In this document: positions 54,450-64,000 of the stretch, in pieces | Numbering within the stretch: the stretch's first letter is position 1 | Layout of the letters: each line of letters begins with the position of its first letter | Source: Paragonimus skrjabini miyazakii | Lineage: Eukaryota > Platyhelminthes > Trematoda > Plagiorchiida > Troglotrematidae | DNA length: 64,000 nucleotides | NCBI GenBank assembly: GCA_014338405.1 | Contig: JTDE01000202.1 | Span: 226,471 to 290,470, forward strand | Direction of reading: 5' to 3' | The notes under the pieces: generated by a model | Database searches by the model: none | What the model saw: only the letters and a program-made list of their open reading frames with translations | Told to the model about the DNA's origin: nothing | Position numbers and translations under genes: made by a program

Positions 54450-55964
54450 TTGCCTGAACTGGCTGATCCAAGCTTAACGCGATTTAAACCACAGTGTTGT
54501 ACAATCATCGGCAGTTCAGTAGTGGTCAGTGTCTGTAGAATGAATGGGTATATTGTGGTTTCTAACTAAAAATACCTTTATTTGTCAAGCATTACTAAAC
54601 GGTAGATAATCTTATTCATTTATCTCCGTCGTACAGAATGTGTCGATGAAATTTAAATACGTGTTCCTTCCAGCTGAAAGGCTTATAGTCAGGTGAACAT
54701 TATGAGCGTCCTTTGCAAATATGAAGAAACATCTGTTTGAGCTTGTGGGAAATTTTACACAGATGGATAGTGAAATCTACCTGAATTTGAACTAAAAAAG
54801 CACCAATGGAATGTGATATGCACGCAAACTGTTCATCCTCTGCATTGAAAGCATGACATTTGTTAGCAGATTACTTTATCCTACCAGTAATCAACTATCA
54901 AATATCATTCGTAGTAAATTGGATCGTGGGCAATTGCTCTCAATGGTTCGTTTGCATTATGCCGGTACAGAGCAGTGGGTGCAATTTTATGTACGAATAT
55001 AATCATCAAGATTTTAGTTGTCTTAAGATATAATCAACCGTAACTGATTAAAACAAATAGAAAGGCCAGTGGGCCCAGTGACAGCAATGATAAGGTAGCG
55101 AACAGGAAATTCGATCCACTCAACTACCAGGCTTCCAACTCTAATCACAAGAGGTGGTTCAGACCGGGATTTGTGCTTCGAGTTGCTGAACAACTGGCGG
55201 TTCCTGAGAACAGTGCCTAAATGTTGCACGCCGGCTGAACATGCCCACTGCGCTCTGTATCAGAAAGATTTCCCATGGGTCGATGTGAAGACATGCTGAA
55301 AATCGCAGTCGCAGCTGTTATCGTTAAACTCTTAGCTGACTTACTGCCTACAATTTTTTTCCCGACTGTTATCACAATTGCGCAAACAGACAGTCAGCTT
55401 CATCAGAAAACCGCAGGTGGACAGTTGACTCACGGTGGACAATTATAGGGCGCTTCCTGCAGTTACCTGCAAAAGTGGGATGAGCATAAATTCAGTCTCA
55501 TTTCACTGTGTTTAGTGTGGCTTTGTACAGCCTAAAATGGCGAAGAATTACCGTGACTTATTTTGTCCCATGAATTACGGTCTCCATATTGTGACATCAG
55601 TGCTAACTGAATAATCGAGTATAGATGGAATAAATAATCTTATCCTACTACGAGAACCTACGAGGAATTTTAACCCAAGAGCGGCGTATGATGGGAAGCG
55701 ATAGAAAAGTGTTTGAACCCATTTACATCCGGCTGCTCTCCGTCTGGACATATCCATCCTTTTTTAGGATGGAATACCAAAAAATTCGGTGTATTACTCC
55801 TACCCTTTGCATATACACTACAACTTCACAAGGTTGATAACTCGTCCCATCAGCGATGAATGATACGTTAGATTTGACAAGTCTATTTAGAGGCGACCTA
55901 TCGGGTTGCTATGGCCGTGATTAAATATTACTTGGTCTGCTTTTAGGCGTGTCTATTCCCTGTT
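54450..55964. other. Unassigned; weak tRNA-like strings
   Basis: Minus strand around 55,250-55,235 has GAGCGCAGTGGGCATGTTC, and 55,130-55,115 has GCCTGGTAGTTGAGTGG, both A-box-like. No matching B box was found, so at most decayed SINE heads. Confidence 0.3.
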
Positions 55965-56125
55965 TGTTCTTATCTGCACTATGTGCATAACTGGCATTTT
56001 TTTGTACGTTTGCGACTAATGAGATTAAATGAAATGTTAACATTTTATAATATATTTCCTCTTTCTGCTCTGACGAAATGGTTAACGAGAACTCAATGTT
56101 TCAAGTCCAAGTTGATTTTCTTGTA
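55965..56125 (+). other. PLE 3' UTR-like repeat
   Basis: Aligns with 35,690-35,830, the 3' UTR of the 34-35 kb PLE. CTCTGACGAAATGG and AACTCAATGTTTCAA are the clearest blocks. Coding sequence is not attached. Confidence 0.45.
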
Positions 56126-56299
56126 AAACTTTTTGTAGTGAACAGAAGCGACCGCACTATACTACTCCCACCACTGCTATTCAGTATTGGGGCAAGAGCA
56201 TATATTTTGACATTGAAGTAGCCGCAGGATAAATAGAAGATACATCGGAGTGCAGCATCGTATGAAATGGGTCTCGGTACATACGGGAACTGAGTATTA

Positions 56300-56452
56300 T
56301 GGTATGTGGCGACCGTGACGTTCTTGGTTCAGTACCGTGCGCAGATGAGTGTTTTGTTTGTTGTCTTGTTGAAACGCATAACTCATACCTTGGTTTCTTG
56401 AATAAACAACCTTTGCGCCATCCGTGTACTTGGCTCACAACAGTTTGACTTA
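56300..56452 (+). repeat. LTR-like dispersed repeat, copy B
   Basis: Partner of 340-487. Contains ATGAGTGTTTTGTTTG, GAATAAACAACC, GCGCCATCCG and TTGGCTCACAACA. Also has TGGCGACCGTGACG at about 56,307, which resembles a retroelement primer-binding site but lies on the wrong side of the AATAAA to serve this LTR. Confidence 0.4.
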
Positions 56453-58389
56453 ATTTTGTTCATCAACAATTAGAAGAGGGGCAGATCCAGGGATGTCAAC
56501 ATTTGCTTTGATTTCTTCAGTTACCAAAGCGAAACGTTAGAAGAGTTCAAAAATGCATGCAACAAAAACGCTAACACCGGTCACAATTAGTTTCTACAAT
56601 AAAGGAAAGGTTGTCGTCGGTCCCAAGGCAGACGAACTACCAATGTCAACAGTTTACGCAAACACATACACAGAGCCGTACAGACAAACTGTCTAACACA
56701 TAATTTACACGTGAAACCCCTGTAAGGAAAATAGAGCTACTCTGTACGTGCCACTAGAGGTCGTAATTCGTTCAATAACATCTCTAAAACATACTTTGTC
56801 CGATCAGGCAAGCTGTCTTCATTCTTTTGTCGGCTCACACAGTTACTTATCTACCAGCGTAAACCAACTGTCACCCCCATACCTAATACACGTTGTGTTC
56901 TACAAACAATCTGAAGAAGTTTTCCTGCCCGTTGACGTTCAGTGATAATATTCTGCTCCCCACTGTCTAAAGTTACTACCTACTAGAATAGCCGTTACCA
57001 AAACCATATGACTATCGATCTCGTCTGTCCTCTGGTAGATCTTGGTGAACGAGTTCCATCCGTTTCGTTTCTAAGCTCTGATATACCGACTGCACGCGCT
57101 GTAGAGATAGCAAAAATTATGATATCTCATTGACTTTTGACGGCAGTAATAAATACAGAGAATGACTGGTGCACATTTGTTTATATCGAATTTTCAACCA
57201 CCAAAGGTTATCCTTTGTTTTGGAATCCGGATTAATCATTGACTGTTGAAAACTCTCATTTACACAGCGTTTCACCAAGTTTTAGTTATACATGTCTGGT
57301 GTACCATTCAACTGTCTTGCTGATAAATGGCCGTTTCTTGCGGTCGCAGAGCAACGAATAAAATCCGAAATCCTCGGTGTTGTGCTATTACAGGCTGCCG
57401 AATATGTTTATGTATAGAAACATTTCACAGTAAGCACACTGGACAATATCACCGATTAGTTACAACAGAATTCATGTTTGATGTATGTATTCCTTTTTCC
57501 AAAGTCTGGTCAAGTGTATTTTAATGAGGCAGATCCGTTGAAATAAAAACTTTCCATCAGTGACACCAGTGACATCAGTGACACACCAAACAGTTCCGGA
57601 CGTATGACAAAAAGCCCGCTATAATCCACTTCGAAGTTAGTGTTGATTATGAATCATTTTTTTCTTCACACACCAATAAGTTACTGTCCCTCTTGGGGTC
57701 CCCGTCAAAATATTTAAATGGGGCATCTGATTAATCTGGGAAAAACTTCGACATCTGCTGAAGGCGTTTACCAGTCCTTCACGATGTTCCGTGATGTCCT
57801 GCTACCGGTGCATTTTTTACATGACATATCTGAAACAGAGTATCTATCTGTTTATGTACAAACGCGCCTGTCTACATGCTAGATCCATTTCCTTTTCTTC
57901 TCGTGTTAAAGTTTCTTATAATACAAACGAGAACATTTCAGCTATACTTGTATAACATAGTAGTAAGCAGCGAGTGAGATTTGCTTGTTAATTGGCATCC
58001 TTCTACATTGAACCTAGTCGCCGTAGGCATCCCGATATTTTGACTTAAGTGGTTTCAAAACTACTCGCAAAAATAAACTCGTTAATTAATCGTCATCATT
58101 TAAGACAGCAATACATCGGTGGTTCTCACTGATGTTTATCTATTATACAGTCATGAAGGAGAAACCAAGTCCTGGCCTATAGAAAAGAAGAGATGAAGAG
58201 ACCTAATTACTAAAAATAGCTACGCCTATAATCAACCCTCCAGCACTAATTTGATTACACGTTACTAAAAACAACCGAACTATAAGTGAAAAAAGGCGTC
58301 TTTAGCATGATAGTCTCCTCACGGCTTTCACTACCTAGCGTCATTAAGTGTACTTATTTCACAAACAACTCAGCCATATAACGTAAACA
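56453..58389. other. Unassigned non-coding DNA
   Basis: Nothing recognised. A small tandem GACATCAGTGACA/GACACCAGTGACA run lies at 57,562-57,585. Confidence 0.45.
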
Positions 58390-59810
58390 TTCACGCTAAT
58401 GAATCTGACTAACCGCCATCTCATCTAACATCTGTAACATTCGACTGCGTTAGTTGCGTGGTCCCTGACCCGAAAGACGAACTCGACCTACAGTGGCCAA
58501 CCCCATGCTGAACGACTTCATTTCTTTACCCCAGGTCATCATCTGTCCACCTCGCATTTTAGGTCAGTCGGTCGCAGCATCGGCAATGAGTGCTCAGTGC
58601 GATAGAAGACTAGGTAGCATCCGTAGTAATTGGCCTAGTCATCTAAGTCTTTGCAAACGTGAAGGTTGAACAAAAATCTAGCTGGGCATTCATTACCGAA
58701 TACCCGTTATTTACCTCTCCGTTGCTTCCCCGTTATTGACACCGCATGGGAGCTTTCGAACGCAGACAACGATGGTCAACTGGTTGAGGACGGTGCACGC
58801 TTTCTACAATGAGCAGCTAAGCTTCGCCGCCATAAAGTAATATAGCCCTCATTGTCGCTTTATTTACGCGACCCTTGAGCCTAAAAGAAATGATCCTCTC
58901 TCGCCAGAAATTTTTACTTCCTTTCCAGTTTACGACGTCTTCATGTCCCAATGGGGGTAAGCTGGGTTTCAAAATCGAACAGGGTCGTATGGGTATTGTA
59001 GACGTGGGTAGACTGAAAAACAAGAATTGGCTGTCTCTTACAGAGTGGAAAGTTTCGGTCTCGCCAGGTGCAGAGAATAGACCAGGTTAGCTTGCCTGGA
59101 CTCAGTTACCTGGGGGATATTAAATTGGCATCCAGAAATAATAAACTGGAAAGTATATAAATTAACAAGACCGCCTCAGCTGTGGAAATATGGGCTTCCA
59201 TTTCATTCCCTACACCGTCACTGCTGATGCGGCTTTTAAAGTACGCAAACCGATCGTAACTTCTTCATCCGACATTAAGTCCACCTAATCACAGCACAAT
59301 CATCAGCACAATCGAGATTAATCAGTCCTCCTCCAGGTAGGAGTTCCATGTCGGCATCTTGTGAGTGCCGCCTGCAGTCCTTTATTACTTCGTTTATGAC
59401 AAAATTAAACAATACTGGTAAGGTTTGACATCTTTCACTTACATCACTACTGGTGCTGAAACTGCCGATCGGTTCACTGTGAACCCTAACCTGAGGTGCA
59501 ATATGGGAATAAGACGCACACCATATGTTCACGTACTTCGTCGGTACACTCCTGCGTGGATCGATGCATTAAATCGAACGCATCTCTATAGTTCAGTAAT
59601 ACGGTAGTTGTTGGCCGGCGGTACATACGACGCTGCTTCAGAAGTCAAAAACAGTAAAAATTTGTTCAGTACCTCCTCGACCAGGACGAAATCCTGCCTT
59701 TCTTTCTTCCCGAGCTGCAATGAATCGACGAAGTATTTTGGATGCAAGAGCTCTACGATTATTCGTGACTCAAATTCAGTAAGAACATCTATATTAAATT
59801 TATGACTGAA
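58390..59810 (-). pseudogene. RTE/SR2-like LINE reverse transcriptase, decayed
   Basis: Minus-strand blocks run in order. RQAGFRPGRGGTEQIFTV (near 59,700) is the fingers motif before motif A, and motif A itself is lost. Next come VRVHSEPIGSFSTSSDVSERCQ and LFNFVINEVI (motif B, 59,532-59,275 frame), and LLPGGGLINLDCADDCAVI (motif C with C-A-D-D). FKSRISSDGVGNEMEAHISTAEA and SFRLKGRVNKATMRAILLYGGEA cover the thumb. HRCLRS, LRWLGQLLRML and RGGQMMTWGKEMKSFSMGLATVGRVRLSGQGPR form the C-terminal tail. These tail blocks are characteristic of RTE-type LINEs such as schistosome SR2. Many stops and shifts. I am less sure of RTE against a related clade than of LINE identity. Confidence 0.72.
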
Positions 59811-61055
59811 TAGTTTCGCTAATCGTAATCGGTGATAATTTTAAGTGTGTTCCCCAGACGTTATCATCTTAGGTCGTATATTAATAAAATTTGCTCGAGA
59901 ACGGTAGTTCTTTTGAGGTTAGCCACCATGTGATTACCACAAAGTTGTCTTGTGCAGCGAGATAATCAAACGTAGACAGCGTTCGGTAGACTCATACCAA
60001 GACTTTGTCGTTCTCTAAACATTTTGTCTGAATTATCCAGCTCAGCGATTTTAGTACAATACCGGAATATATGATTAAGTTGAGTTATGACTATTCTTCC
60101 CTTTTTGTCGGACTTCATAGTTTGTTTGTTCTAAACGGGTCATCTCATTTCACTAATAAACAGCATCCTTTTATATCAGTCACAACGACCAAAGTTCAGC
60201 GCTTGGTTCTTACTTATGATGCCTGTCGTATGCAAAACTGTTGTATTGTTTGAAAGGAGTTCAACTGAACGCAAAAGCTGAAATCAAGTGTGGATGTTGT
60301 GTTACATCGCGTAACCATTCTATGTGAGTAGAACTCGATTATGATAACATTCTTCATATCTGGCGTTAAGTTGGAAGTGCTGATTACGGTCCTGCAGTTT
60401 GTACCTTGAGAAACGTTTTTCTACAATGGTTTCATGTAAACTAACATGATTGTTTCTGGTGAGCTTCCAAGAGAGGAACGCAACATATAAATGATATTTT
60501 GCAGCATATGATTTGTTGGCATTTATATTTCGTTGAGCTTTGTAAAAAGTCAACTTCTGAATTGACTTCCCTATTGATATCGACTTGTATTATCGACTGT
60601 CAATAGTAGTGACATACAGGTACTGTTTTATCATATGTGAACAAATTTTGATCTAACGATAGCCGTTTAAAGAGTGTATGCCAGGGCTTTCTTCTGGTAC
60701 ACTACTTTGTGTCACTCATAATTTGGTTATCACGGCGTTTGCGTACGTCTGTGTAAATTTGGCGAACAATACGATGTAACCCAGTAATATACGTAATAAT
60801 TTACCTAAAAAAATGCTTATAACTTACTTATAAAGTTCCTATTTACTTGACGTCAAACGTCTGCGGGTAGCAAACCCTTTTCAATATCACCAGGTTTTTC
60901 CTTCTCTCGAATGATCGTGTCACATGTCAAAAAATGTAATCTTCTATATTCAAACCATGACCTTATTCACACTTCACGTTCTACGGTTCTATCGTATTAT
61001 GTTATCGAATAATTTATACTTACAAATAAGTGGTGTAGAAGAGTTAAGAATTTAC
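59811..61055. other. Unassigned non-coding DNA
   Basis: Nothing recognised. Frames at 60,071-60,553 lack signatures. Confidence 0.5.
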
Positions 61056-61272
61056 AAGGGACCTAATTGCGGAAAATCTTAACTTTGGCTGAATTCGAAC
61101 TAGCCACAGAAGCAACATGCTCAAACGTGGCAGGCAATATAACAACTGAGTTGTGAAGCCATGTCGGCAGCTCAGAAATTTCACGTTTGGATTAAGTTAC
61201 TCATCCTTCCTAATACTTCATAGAATCCATCAAATGATCCAGGGGATCGGTTGGCCCTTCAGAATTTCTCAA
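61056..61272 (-). mobile_element. tRNA-tailed SINE family 2, copy 4
   Basis: Minus strand: TGGATCATTTGATGGATTC, AATCCAAACGTGAAATTTC, TGAGCTGCCGACATGGC, TTCACAACTCAGTTG (A box), CATGTTGCTTCTGTGGC, TAGTTCGAATTCAGCC (B box) and a tail TTTTCCGCAATTAGGTCCC. Same block order as 28.2 kb. Confidence 0.62.
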
Positions 61273-62689
61273 ACAGTTTACGCAGTTAACTCATACTTAA
61301 AAAGCCTGTTATCTGACAGTTGGTCGAATCCACCATGGACAACACGACATATTTGAAAAACCAGTAAAACAATGTGCACAAAGACTCTATTAGGCATAAT
61401 CAATCTCAAAGCTTTATTTTCTTGATATTTCCTGAGTAGCTCTGGTAATAATGTTGTCTTACATGGAGTCACTGAGATGGAGGTAACCCAATCCACCTCA
61501 TAATCTCAACTGACAGAAGTCAATCTCGATCCATTATTGACCCTAACAATGTTATAAAACTGTTCTTTTTAATGTTTGCTCGAACATGAGACCTACGACC
61601 GATGTGAACAGCGTACAACTTGTTATATTCAAAGACCACGGTTAATTGCAAGTGACTCTTGCATATTTGATCAGTTTAAACAATTTAGGTTTACTTGATA
61701 ATTGACTAAGATACACTCTTATGCTTTCGGTGAATATCATTCAAAATATCATTTAACTGTTTCAGAAAGTTGTTTGAATGACTGTCTAGATTTCACTCAT
61801 ACAGTACTGCAATGTGAATTGCAGATACCACAAATTTAGAAATGCTTTCAAACCGCCTACGATCGTTTACCATTTACTTTCCTGTGATGCACTAGTCAAA
61901 CAGAATATTTTTAGTTCTGTTTAGTCGGATAATCGACCACGTGTTTCGTCCAGAAAAACGTGTGATTGCGTCAACATAGCACTTGCCTGATAGCTAGCAG
62001 ATGTAAATTACCGGTTGCATGACGTCAAACAATGCCCAACCCAGTTGACTTTTCATCATCAGACTGTTTTGGAGTATCAATCCGCCTCTAAACAATGTGC
62101 TGTACTCATGCTTTCGGTTAAAAAGTTTTACTGCTCTCTAAAGCCAACTGATTTTGTTATAGAACCATTGACCCATTCAAGTTGTAACCACCGATACCAG
62201 TTTGGCAAACTTATAACGTTCGAGGAGCCTGAGAACTGCAGAATGAAGTTATTTGGTTTCCAGCCATAGACGTGCAACATCGAGAGGTTAACTAAGCTGA
62301 TGATCAGTTGAGAACCAAAAGGCGATATTGTTACGGAGAACTAGGTAGACTTGATGTAAGTGTGAAGTACATTTAGGTACCTACCAGAGGCTCACGGTGG
62401 GCCACGATCCAAATCCTGATATATTGATGCGGTTCTGCATGGTTGTACGAAATGGTGACCTAAAACAGTGAGACCTTTTCTAAGCCTTATCTTGTCTGAG
62501 CTAGGCAACAAGAGATTGAGGGAGACTAGCTTGGGTTAATTGATGTGCAGTAATTACCGGGTTGATTTGTTGATAGGTGCTTCTTGACCAGCTTCTCCAG
62601 CTTTTTGACTTACTCTTCAGCTTTGGACTACTTCACCTGCAGACAAACAAATGAACGCAACGACTGATAGCAAGAACAGAACGGGGCTC
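61273..62689. other. Unassigned non-coding DNA
   Basis: Nothing firm. TTGGTCGAATCCACC at 61,321 is B-box-like on the plus strand, opposed to the SINE on its left. It may be a remnant of an inverted arrangement like that at 17.3 kb. Confidence 0.4.
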
Positions 62690-62760
62690 TTGATTGACGG
62701 GTAAAACATGCCCATTGTGGGTGCTACGTGGTACAACTGAGCCACGTTGCAGATTCAATT
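62690..62760 (-). tRNA. tRNA-like relic (A-box hairpin)
   Basis: On the minus strand, TGGCTCAGTTG (62,744-62,734) is an A box set in a hairpin CGTGG...CCACG. A B box is not convincing. Likely a decayed SINE head. Confidence 0.27.
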
Positions 62761-63370
62761 TATTCTCAAGCAACCACTGCTTTCCAAACCTTCTGCTGAG
62801 CTTTTTGCAGTAATCAGGTAATCTTACGGACACTGTCTTCCTCCAGTACGGTAAACTGAAATTTCCCGTAAACGTGCATTTGACTTTGACACTCAATGAA
62901 CATGTCTAGCGTGGAGTGTTCTGTAGTTCTTTCTCGAGGCATCTGCGGAGTGTATGTCTTATGGATTTGCAGGTAAGCGGTCGAGCTGAACAGCATTTAT
63001 TTGGCAGCGACAAGAAAGCCTAGAAAAGGAGAAAACTGTCTGATCCAATAAGTTTTTGATACATTGCAAGCTTAATTTTTTAAGTAGATCTTAAGATCAT
63101 TTAAGAATAAAAAAACGCCGCTGGTTCATCGTCTTCATGTTTCTACATGACGAACCGTTTGATTGAAGTGAGCCAAACCTTGTCTGTGGGTGACAGAAAA
63201 GCTTACCTGCAGTCAGTATTGCCAAGTCATACTTCCACCACTGTTTCAGACCCATAATAGTTAAAACGAATTTATGTCGGATATTGTGGCATTATTCGCG
63301 TTGCATTCAATGAGATAAGAGATACAACATGCAATAATTGGTATCACTCACTAAGGGTATCACAACAAGT
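62761..63370. other. Unassigned non-coding DNA
   Basis: Nothing recognised. Confidence 0.5.
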
Positions 63371-64000
63371 AGCACGACATATCCCGACCTATGCTGCAAC
63401 CTTGGTGAGGTGGTCGGGCTTGTGTACTGTTTTGATCCAGCGGGCTATGCTGACTAGGACTCCGGTCCTTCCAGGTGAAATCTTGTCATACAGGCCAAAG
63501 GGAAGTAGTCAGATGAAAAGCAGTTACACTCATAGAATTGTATGTCGCACTACTGACCGCGTAGGGGTGCTTAGGTAGCGATGCACGATCCTATGAGCAT
63601 ACAGCAGAACTATTTTCATAGTTGCGGCACTGCTGTCTTCCGTATAAGGAAAAAAAGGGTTAGAAAAGGTACCCCCAAACAAAGAGCACTCCGATCGCCC
63701 AACGGTTGACCGTGACCGCCGGCGTATTATTTAATACGCCGTTGAAAAACATCTGATACTACCCAAAAGCTCGACGTAACTCCGAGTACACCCATTGCGT
63801 GCAGCAGTGCTCAGAATGAGACATCATTGTCTTATTCACTGCGCCCTCGGGCTAGGCAAGCTTCCCGCTGCAAAGTGAGTCAGAATATTGAGGCATTGGC
63901 TCCGGGTAGGGTCCCCAATAAAACCCTGTATCCTGTTGTCTTGCAGGTCAGACGTTTGAGTCAGAGACTCGGGGTGGGGTCCCTCAAGTCAACCCGCTTC
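63371..64000. repeat. GC-richer segment running off the window, probable repeat 5' region
   Basis: Distinctly higher GC than the rest. A perfect 10-bp hairpin CGGCGTATTA-TT-TAATACGCCG lies near 63,720-63,743. CTCCGGGTAGGGTCCCC (about 63,900) and CTCGGGGTGGGGTCCCT (about 63,969) form an imperfect direct repeat. No frame longer than chance. The abrupt change in composition suggests the 5' untranslated part of an interspersed element continuing beyond 64,000. Confidence 0.3.

Noticed and set aside
57562..57585. Short tandem GACA(C/T)CAGTGACA units as a minisatellite or CRISPR-like array
   Set aside because: Only two to three imperfect units without spacers. Nothing CRISPR-like occurs in the window.

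Overview
The window reads as non-genic DNA from a large, repeat-rich animal genome. Flatworm, and within that trematode-like, is my best guess. The evidence is the mix of elements: a tRNA-derived short element with an internal hammerhead ribozyme (the arrangement known from the schistosome SM-alpha family), abundant Penelope-like elements (PLEs) ending in GIY-YIG endonuclease domains, an RTE/SR2-like LINE, a CR1/jockey-like LINE and an R2-clade LINE. I see no intact host gene, no bacterial-type operon and no CRISPR array. There are three assembly gaps (2,939-3,038; 22,317-23,177; 42,346-42,445). Composition is AT-rich, and most open frames are chance or element debris.

Layout. 0-9 kb: an LTR-like repeat, a PLE reverse transcriptase (RT) scrap around the first gap, one weak ORF, then the first palindromic ribozyme element (8,703-9,295). 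9-19 kb: TCA-rich low-complexity DNA, a decayed CR1/jockey-like RT (minus), a PLE GIY-YIG tail, single arms of the ribozyme element and a second tRNA-derived SINE family. 19.3-21.0 kb: a 5'-truncated PLE bounded by near-identical 551-bp inverted repeats. 23-32 kb: a (TA)20 tract, two PLE fragments and more copies of both SINE families. 34.2-35.9 kb: a PLE with RT motifs A, B and C plus GIY-YIG, interrupted by a 192-bp palindromic element with a target-site duplication (TSD). 38.4-41.3 kb: an R2-clade LINE on the minus strand, the longest coding remnant here (two zinc fingers, RT, CCHC knuckle, PD-D-K endonuclease), broken by one frameshift and one in-frame stop. 49.8-51.5 kb: a third palindromic ribozyme element with a TSD, inserted beside a LINE endonuclease remnant, then a PLE tail. 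54-64 kb: LTR-type and PLE 3' scraps, an RTE-like RT on the minus strand, a further SINE, and a GC-richer end segment.

The most notable object is a recurrent non-autonomous element built as an inverted dimer: two opposed arms, each a tRNA-like Pol III head, a minimal type I hammerhead and a conserved tail. Three insertions (8.7, 35.3 and 49.8 kb) share the same termini and are each flanked by 10-11 bp direct repeats, so the palindrome moves as one unit. I infer that it is mobilised in trans by a LINE or PLE; the partner cannot be identified from sequence alone.
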